Source: Synechococcus sp. HW_metabat.54
GTDB lineage: Bacteria; Cyanobacteriota; Cyanobacteriia; PCC-6307; Cyanobiaceae
Length of the DNA: 5,529 bases
Assembly: GCA_018623675.1 (NCBI GenBank)
Contig: JAAZVJ010000077.1
Location: forward strand, 1-5,529
Direction: 5' to 3'
Shown here: positions 1 through 5,529 of the stretch, piece by piece
Position numbering within the stretch: position 1 is the first letter of the stretch
Layout: the number at the start of each line of letters is the position of its first letter
Translations under genes and position numbers: made by a program
Notes under the pieces: model-generated
Told to the model about the DNA's origin: nothing
Databases searched by the model: none
Seen by the model: the letters and a program-made list of their open reading frames with translations, nothing else

Positions 1-17
1 AGCCTCTGGGCTGCTCC

Positions 18-70
18 GGATTCCGTCACAATGATCCTGAAGGCGCGTTTCAGGTCGTTGTGACGGCTCC
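18..70 (+). promoter_or_regulatory. Long imperfect hairpin covering the tatD start codon
   Basis: An inverted repeat was read by eye. Bases 23-34 pair with 55-66 (12 pairs, one G-T wobble), T35 is bulged, and 36-41 pair with 49-54 (6 pairs). The apical loop is 42-48, where G42 and T48 could also form a wobble. After a small internal loop (21-22 against 67), 18-20 pair with 68-70. That makes about 21 pairs in 53 bases. The GTG start of tatD (60-62) and its only weak Shine-Dalgarno-like match (AGGT, 52-55) both lie in the right arm. No T-run follows, so it is not a classical intrinsic terminator, although cyanobacterial terminators often lack one. It could be a translational control element, an RNase processing site, or the 3' hairpin of whatever gene lies upstream. 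The pairing is observed; every function is inference. Confidence 0.6.
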
Positions 71-845
71 AGTTCTCATTGATAGTCACTGCCACATCGT
101 TTTCCGCAATTTCGAGGAAGACATCGATGCGGTGGCAGCTCGCTGGCGGGATGCCGGGGTTGTGTCTCTTCTCCATGCCTGCGTTGAGCCGGCCGAGATT
201 CCAGCCATTCGGGCTTTGGCAGACCGGTTCCCGGAGATGCGCTATTCCGTCGGTGTTCATCCGCTGGATACCGAGCATTGGCGGGATGACACGGTGGCGG
301 TACTGCGCCGGGCCGCTCTGGAGGATGATCGGGTGGTCGCCATCGGCGAACTCGGTCTCGATCTCTTCCGAGACAAAAATCTCGAGGAGCAGCTTGCTGT
401 GCTGCGTCCTCAATTGGATTTGGCGGTGGAGCTGAACCTGCCGGTGATCATTCACTGCCGGGATGCCGCTGAGCCGATGCTTGAGGAACTGCGGGCCCGA
501 AAGGCGCTGGGCCGTTGTCCCGGAGGGGTGATGCACTGCTGGGGTGGCACCCCCGCTGAAATGCACCAGTTCCTCGACCTCGGCTTCTACATCAGCTTCA
601 GCGGCACTGTCACCTTTCCCAAGGCGGAGCCCACCCACGACTGCGCTCGTCAAGTGCCGGACGATCGCTTCTTGGTGGAAACCGATTGCCCTTTCTTGGC
701 CCCCGTGCCACGGCGTGGCAAGCGCAATGAACCTGCCTATGTCACTGCAGTGGCAGCCAAGGTGGCTGAACTTAGGGAGCAGAGCCTTGAATCTGTTGCA
801 GCCACTAGCACCGCAAACGCAAGACGTCTGTTTGGGTTGCCTTGA
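60..845 (+). CDS. tatD: TatD-family metal-dependent hydrolase (putative deoxyribonuclease)
   Basis: Predicted cytoplasmic 261-residue protein of the amidohydrolase-like TatD family, whose studied members are divalent-metal-dependent DNases (3'-5' exonuclease or repair activity). The family is not part of the Tat secretion machinery despite its name. The expected metal ligands are visible: H10 and H12 in the N-terminal DSHCH motif, E97 in GELGLD (96-101), H132 in IIHCRD, H159 in VMHCWGG, and D209 in ETDCP (207-211). The GVHP motif (65-68) and the PRRGKRNEP segment after D209 also fit. Length is normal for the family and no residue is missing. The GTG at 60 is chosen because it is the first conventional start in a frame that is open back to base 1, and it leaves a typical short lead before the HxH motif. 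The Shine-Dalgarno match is weak (AGGT, 52-55, 4-base spacing), and the start sits inside a hairpin. The exact substrate is not determinable. The TGA stop is at 843-845. Confidence 0.93.
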   Translation: MTAPVLIDSHCHIVFRNFEEDIDAVAARWRDAGVVSLLHACVEPAEIPAIRALADRFPEMRYSVGVHPLDTEHWRDDTVAVLRRAALEDDRVVAIGELGLDLFRDKNLEEQLAVLRPQLDLAVELNLPVIIHCRDAAEPMLEELRARKALGRCPGGVMHCWGGTPAEMHQFLDLGFYISFSGTVTFPKAEPTHDCARQVPDDRFLVETDCPFLAPVPRRGKRNEPAYVTAVAAKVAELREQSLESVAATSTANARRLFGLP

Positions 846-878
846 CCTCTCTCTCCAGGCCTGTCAAGTCCGCTTGGC

Positions 879-906
879 TTGGATGCAACACCCTGAAGTG
901 TAAGAT
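879..906 (+). promoter_or_regulatory. Candidate sigma-70-type promoter for rpoB (weak)
   Basis: TAAGAT at 901-906 matches the -10 consensus at four of six positions. TTGGAT at 879-884 matches the -35 consensus only in its TTG, with a 16-base spacer. Transcription would start near 913, giving an untranslated leader of roughly 225 bases. Position and spacing are plausible, and group-1 sigma factors of cyanobacteria often depend mainly on the -10 box, but matches of this quality also occur by chance. Confidence 0.3.
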
Positions 907-912
907 GGTTCA

Positions 913-925
913 TTGGCCTGGCCAA
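913..925. repeat. Perfect inverted repeat TTGGCC-T-GGCCAA
   Basis: Two 6-base arms (913-918 and 920-925) are exact reverse complements around a single T. In DNA this is operator-like and would lie just downstream of the candidate -10 box at 901-906. In RNA it gives a 5-bp stem with a 3-base loop. The right-arm sequence GCCAAG (921-926) is also complementary to CTTGGC at 873-878 and 942-947, so alternative foldings are possible. The symmetry is observed; the function is unknown. Confidence 0.4.
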
Positions 926-1014
926 GTTGCGTGTTAAGCGCCTTGGCTCCCAGAAGAGTCCATTGTCTTCCGGTGCATTGACGACGTCTGCCGTTCTGTC
1001 CCGAGATCTCTGAA

Positions 1015-1067
1015 GCCCAGCTGCGGCAGCCTTTCTCCGCTAAGGAGAGGGTTGTGGTCGGCTGGGC
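1015..1067 (+). promoter_or_regulatory. Structured hairpin in the rpoB leader
   Basis: The outer stem pairs 1015-1023 with 1059-1067 (9 pairs, one wobble). The inner stem pairs 1031-1038 with 1044-1051 (8 pairs, two wobbles) around the 5-base loop GCTAA. With C1030 bulged, 1026-1029 can also pair with 1052-1055 (two of four are wobbles), which makes a nearly continuous stem of about 21 pairs. It ends 72 bases before the rpoB ATG. The bases that follow are not a T-run, so it does not look like an intrinsic terminator or a standard attenuator. It could stabilise the leader, be cut by an RNase, or bind a regulator. No known riboswitch class is recognised. Confidence 0.5.
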
Positions 1068-1129
1068 ATTCCTGGTTTCGAGGGATGCACGTTCTGACGT
1101 TCAGGCCTTTTGTCCCCACTTTTTTCTGC

Positions 1130-1133
1130 AGGT
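1130..1133 (+). promoter_or_regulatory. Probable ribosome binding site of rpoB
   Basis: AGGT lies 6 bases before the ATG at 1140. It is short but well spaced. It supports the ATG over the in-frame TTG at 1110, whose upstream bases show no purine-rich site and which would add ten residues absent from beta subunits of this group as I recall them. Confidence 0.5.
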
Positions 1134-1139
1134 CTCCGC

Positions 1140-4100
1140 ATGAGCAGCAGCGCGATTCAGGTCGCCAAGACCGCCACCTACCTGCCCGATTTGGTAGAGG
1201 TGCAGCGGGCCAGCTTTAAGTGGTTTCTTGACAAGGGTCTGATCGAGGAGCTTGAGAGCTTCTCGCCGATCACTGACTACACCGGCAAGCTCGAGCTGCA
1301 TTTCGTCGGCAGCGAGTACCGGCTGAAGCGTCCTCGCCACGACGTGGAAGAGGCGAAGCGTCGCGACGCCACCTTCGCCTCACAGATGTATGTGACTTGC
1401 CGCCTGGTCAACAAGGAGACCGGCGAGATCAAGGAACAGGAGGTGTTCATCGGTGAACTGCCGCTGATGACCGAGCGCGGCACGTTCATCATCAACGGCG
1501 CAGAGCGCGTGATCGTGAACCAGATCGTGCGCAGTCCTGGTGTCTATTTCAAAGATGAAATGGACAAGAACGGCCGTCGTACCTACAACGCCAGCGTGAT
1601 CCCTAACCGGGGTGCCTGGCTGAAGTTCGAAACCGATAAAAACGACCTGCTGCATGTGCGGGTCGATAAGACCCGAAAGATCAATGCCCACGTGCTGATG
1701 CGCGCCATGGGTCTGTCGGATAACGATGTGATCGACAAGCTCCGCCACCCGGAGTACTACAAAAAGTCGATCGAAGCCGCCAACGACGAAGGCATCAGCT
1801 CTGAAGATCAGGCACTGCTTGAGCTCTACAAAAAGCTGCGTCCCGGTGAACCCCCTTCTGTTAGTGGCGGTCAGCAGCTGTTGCAGACCCGCTTCTTCGA
1901 TCCCAAGCGCTACGACCTCGGTCGCGTTGGTCGCTACAAGATCAATAAAAAGCTGCGTCTCACCATCCCCGACTCGGTGCGCACCCTCACCCACGAGGAC
2001 GTGCTCTCCACCCTCGATTACCTGATCAACCTGGAACTTGATGTCGGCGGCGCCAGCCTCGATGACATTGACCACCTCGGCAATCGCCGTGTGCGCTCCG
2101 TTGGTGAGCTTCTTCAGAACCAGGTGCGCGTGGGCCTGAATCGCCTAGAGCGGATCATCAAAGAGCGCATGACCGTTGGTGAGACTGATTCCCTCACCCC
2201 TGCGCAGCTGGTCAACCCCAAGCCTCTGGTGGCGGCAATCAAGGAGTTCTTCGGCTCCAGCCAGCTGAGCCAGTTCATGGATCAGACCAATCCCCTGGCT
2301 GAGCTCACCCACAAGCGCCGCATCTCGGCCCTCGGCCCAGGTGGTCTCACCCGTGAGCGTGCTGGCTTCGCTGTGCGCGACATCCACCCCTCGCACTACG
2401 GCCGTCTTTGCCCGATTGAGACACCGGAAGGTCCGAACGCTGGTCTGATCAATTCTCTGGCCACCCACGCACGGGTCAACGAGTACGGCTTCATCGAGAC
2501 CCCCTTCTGGAAGGTGGAAAACGGCGTGGTGCTCAAGCAGGGCGACCCCATCTATTTGTCTGCCGACCTGGAAGACGAGTGCCGTGTTGCTCCAGGTGAC
2601 GTGGCCACCGACTCTGATGGCCGCATCCTTGCCGACCTGATTCCTGTGCGTTACCGCCAGGACTTCGAGAAGGTTCCCCCGGAGCAGGTGGATTACGTGC
2701 AGCTTTCACCGGTTCAGGTGATCTCTGTCGCGACGTCGCTGATTCCTTTCCTCGAGCACGACGATGCCAACCGTGCCCTGATGGGTTCGAACATGCAGCG
2801 TCAGGCCGTGCCGCTTCTGCGTCCTGAGCGCCCCCTTGTGGGCACCGGTCTGGAGACCCAGGTGGCTCGCGACTCCGGCATGGTGCCCATCTCTCGGGTG
2901 AATGGCACCGTCACCTTTGTGGATGCCACTGCGATCGTGGTGCGCGACGAGGAAGGCGTCGATCACACCCACTTCCTGCAGAAGTACCAGCGTTCCAACC
3001 AAGACACCTGTCTGAATCAGCGGCCGATCGTGCGTCAGGGCGATCCTGTGATCGTTGGTCAGGTGCTGGCCGATGGCTCCGCTTGCGAAGGCGGTGAAAT
3101 CGCCCTTGGCCAGAACGTGCTGATCGCCTACATGCCTTGGGAGGGCTACAACTACGAGGACGCCATCCTCGTGAGTGAGCGCCTGGTCAACGACGACCTC
3201 TACACCTCGGTGCACATCGAGAAGTACGAGATCGAAGCACGCCAAACCAAGCTTGGGCCCGAGGAAATCACCCGTGAGATCCCCAACGTTGCGGAGGAAA
3301 GCCTTGGCAACCTTGATGAGATGGGCATCATCCGCATCGGTGCTTTCGTGGAAAGCGGCGACATCCTGGTGGGCAAGGTGACCCCCAAGGGTGAATCTGA
3401 TCAGCCCCCCGAAGAGAAGCTGCTGCGCGCGATCTTCGGTGAGAAGGCGCGCGATGTGCGCGATAACTCCCTGCGGGTTCCCAGCACCGAGCGCGGCCGT
3501 GTTGTCGACGTGCGCATCTACACCCGTGAACAGGGTGATGAGTTGCCGCCTGGCGCAAACATGGTGGTGCGCGTCTATGTGGCCCAGCGCCGCAAGATTC
3601 AAGTCGGCGACAAGATGGCTGGCCGTCACGGCAACAAGGGCATCATCAGCCGCATCCTTCCTCGCGAAGACATGCCCTACCTGCCGGATGGCACCCCGGT
3701 CGACATCGTTCTCAACCCCCTGGGTGTGCCGAGCCGCATGAATGTGGGTCAGGTGTTCGAGCTTTTGATGGGCTGGGCTGCCTCCAACCTTGACTGCCGC
3801 GTGAAGGTGGTGCCCTTCGATGAGATGTATGGCGCTGAAAAGTCACAGCAGACCGTCGAAGCGTTCTTGAAGGAAGCTGCCAGCCAGCCTGGAAAGGATT
3901 GGATTTACAACCCCGATTCCCCCGGCAAGCTGATGCTCACCGATGGCCGCACCGGCGAGCCCTTTGACCAGCCCGTGGCCGTGGGCTATTCCCACTTCCT
4001 CAAGTTGGTGCACTTGGTGGACGACAAGATCCACGCCCGCTCCACCGGCCCCTACTCCCTGGTCACCCAGCAGCCTCTCGGCGGTAAGGCCCAGCAAGGC

Positions 4101-4433
4101 GGTCAGCGTCTGGGTGAAATGGAAGTGTGGGCCCTTGAGGCCTACGGCGCTGCCTACACCCTGCAGGAACTGCTTACGGTCAAGTCCGATGACATGCAGG
4201 GCCGTAACGAAGCCCTCAACGCCATCGTCAAAGGCAAGCCAATCCCCCGGCCTGGTACGCCCGAGTCCTTCAAGGTGCTCATGCGCGAACTCCAGTCCCT
4301 GGGTCTGGACATCGCAGTGTTCACCGACGAAGGCAAGGAAGTGGATCTGATGCAAGACGTGAACCCCCGCCGGAGCACGCCGAGCAGGCCCACCTACGAA
4401 TCCCTCGGAGTCGCGGATTACGACGAGGACTGA
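1140..4433 (+). CDS. rpoB: DNA-directed RNA polymerase, beta subunit
   Basis: Complete beta subunit of 1097 residues when started at the ATG at 1140, matching the length I recall for marine Synechococcus. It forms one pincer of core RNA polymerase and lines the active centre and the RNA path. Visible blocks, in order: protrusion/lobe with [15 protein letters not shown] (114-128); the rifampicin-pocket region (372-402, with D381, H391, R394, S396 and L398 equivalent to E. coli D516, H526, R529, S531 and L533); [17 protein letters not shown] (421-437); the [13 protein letters not shown] block with E673 and D674; the flap region (about 690-817); [12 protein letters not shown] (823-834) with the lysines K825 and K833 that contact the RNA 3' end region; and the beta-prime-binding C-terminal part [17 protein letters not shown] (981-997). 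Against E. coli beta (1342 aa), the two large lineage-specific inserts are missing, as expected in cyanobacteria. The C-terminus is acidic (DYDED). No frameshift was seen. rpoC1 follows after 49 bases. Confidence 0.98.
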   Translation: MSSSAIQVAKTATYLPDLVEVQRASFKWFLDKGLIEELESFSPITDYTGKLELHFVGSEYRLKRPRHDVEEAKRRDATFASQMYVTCRLVNKETGEIKEQEVFIGELPLMTERGTFIINGAERVIVNQIVRSPGVYFKDEMDKNGRRTYNASVIPNRGAWLKFETDKNDLLHVRVDKTRKINAHVLMRAMGLSDNDVIDKLRHPEYYKKSIEAANDEGISSEDQALLELYKKLRPGEPPSVSGGQQLLQTRFFDPKRYDLGRVGRYKINKKLRLTIPDSVRTLTHEDVLSTLDYLINLELDVGGASLDDIDHLGNRRVRSVGELLQNQVRVGLNRLERIIKERMTVGETDSLTPAQLVNPKPLVAAIKEFFGSSQLSQFMDQTNPLAELTHKRRISALGPGGLTRERAGFAVRDIHPSHYGRLCPIETPEGPNAGLINSLATHARVNEYGFIETPFWKVENGVVLKQGDPIYLSADLEDECRVAPGDVATDSDGRILADLIPVRYRQDFEKVPPEQVDYVQLSPVQVISVATSLIPFLEHDDANRALMGSNMQRQAVPLLRPERPLVGTGLETQVARDSGMVPISRVNGTVTFVDATAIVVRDEEGVDHTHFLQKYQRSNQDTCLNQRPIVRQGDPVIVGQVLADGSACEGGEIALGQNVLIAYMPWEGYNYEDAILVSERLVNDDLYTSVHIEKYEIEARQTKLGPEEITREIPNVAEESLGNLDEMGIIRIGAFVESGDILVGKVTPKGESDQPPEEKLLRAIFGEKARDVRDNSLRVPSTERGRVVDVRIYTREQGDELPPGANMVVRVYVAQRRKIQVGDKMAGRHGNKGIISRILPREDMPYLPDGTPVDIVLNPLGVPSRMNVGQVFELLMGWAASNLDCRVKVVPFDEMYGAEKSQQTVEAFLKEAASQPGKDWIYNPDSPGKLMLTDGRTGEPFDQPVAVGYSHFLKLVHLVDDKIHARSTGPYSLVTQQPLGGKAQQGGQRLGEMEVWALEAYGAAYTLQELLTVKSDDMQGRNEALNAIVKGKPIPRPGTPESFKVLMRELQSLGLDIAVFTDEGKEVDLMQDVNPRRSTPSRPTYESLGVADYDED

Positions 4434-4476
4434 CGGATCAACGAACGAACCGAATAACCCCTTCTTTCTTCCCTAA

Positions 4477-5529
<1,053 letters not shown>

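Larger units (their letters stand above)
846..1139 (+). other. Gene-free tatD-rpoB spacer, probable rpoB promoter and leader
   Basis: No coding region is supported in these 294 bases. The short open frames are arbitrary, without Shine-Dalgarno sites or recognisable motifs. What can be seen, in order: a pyrimidine-rich CT tract just after the tatD stop, a weak promoter-like pair (879-906), a perfect 6-bp inverted repeat (913-918/920-925), the 8-bp palindrome GAGATCTC (1003-1010), a long imperfect hairpin (1015-1067), and a T6 run (1120-1125) shortly before the rpoB ribosome binding site. The length and the amount of pairing suggest an untranslated leader rather than a simple operon junction, so rpoB probably has its own promoter here. 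That is inference. Confidence 0.55.

Noticed and set aside
1..12. AGCC/GGCT mini-hairpin at the window edge, perhaps the end of an upstream terminator
   Set aside because: Four pairs only and cut by the window edge; GGCTGCT could pair with bases before the window, but that cannot be seen. The three forward frames of 1-59 also did not read as the end of a known protein.
841..868. Inverted repeat CTTGAC/GTCAAG at the tatD stop as a terminator
   Set aside because: Only six pairs around a 16-base loop, with no T-run after it; too weak to call.
905..937. Ten-codon upstream open frame (MVHWPGQVAC)
   Set aside because: No convincing ribosome binding site, and its ATG overlaps the candidate -10 box; frames this short occur by chance.
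978..983. TTGACG as a -35 box
   Set aside because: Good -35 match, but no -10-like hexamer occurs 15-19 bases downstream.
1089..1102. Direct repeat ACGTTC (1089-1094 and 1097-1102)
   Set aside because: Two 6-base copies are within chance expectation, and no further copies extend the pattern.
1110..1139. TTG start giving rpoB ten extra N-terminal residues
   Set aside because: The ATG at 1140 has a spaced AGGT site and yields the usual 1097-residue protein starting MSSSAIQ; the extension reads through the T-rich leader end.
1085..1219. ATG-started 44-codon frame overlapping the rpoB start out of frame
   Set aside because: The purine-rich bases directly abut the ATG, leaving no proper spacing. 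Most of the frame is rpoB coding sequence in another frame, and the product has no recognisable features.
2706..3629. A 307-codon open frame on the - strand inside rpoB, and similar long antisense frames at 1380-2075 and 4687-5520
   Set aside because: They lie fully opposite strongly conserved polymerase genes, have low-complexity His/Val/Leu-rich translations with no recognisable domain, and are expected from third-position GC bias.

Overview
The window comes from a picocyanobacterium, most likely a marine Synechococcus/Cyanobium-type strain. Three things point there: the gene encoding the beta-prime region of RNA polymerase begins as a separate rpoC1 (gamma subunit) directly after rpoB, the beta subunit is short (1097 aa, without the large lineage-specific inserts of enterobacterial beta), and the protein sequences look like those of marine Synechococcus. 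The genus assignment rests on recalled similarity and was not searched. Base composition is moderately GC-rich, with many codons ending in C or G.

Layout, all on the + strand: bases 1-59 are an upstream non-coding tail; tatD, a metal-dependent TatD-family hydrolase, is at 60-845; a 294-base gene-free stretch (846-1139) follows and probably holds the promoter and a structured 5' leader for the polymerase operon; rpoB is at 1140-4433; a 49-base spacer (4434-4482) shows no terminator; rpoC1 starts at 4483 and runs off the window at 5529 with 349 codons present. Its stop codon, its catalytic Asp motif, and any downstream rpoC2 lie outside.

rpoB and rpoC1 encode core RNA polymerase subunits and are very probably co-transcribed. 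tatD is a conserved housekeeping-type gene upstream; nothing in the sequence ties it functionally to transcription. No mobile element, CRISPR array, tRNA/rRNA or foreign-looking gene was seen, and I found no new biological system. The most interesting non-coding signals are a roughly 21-bp imperfect hairpin (18-70) that buries the tatD start codon and a long imperfect hairpin (1015-1067) in the rpoB leader.
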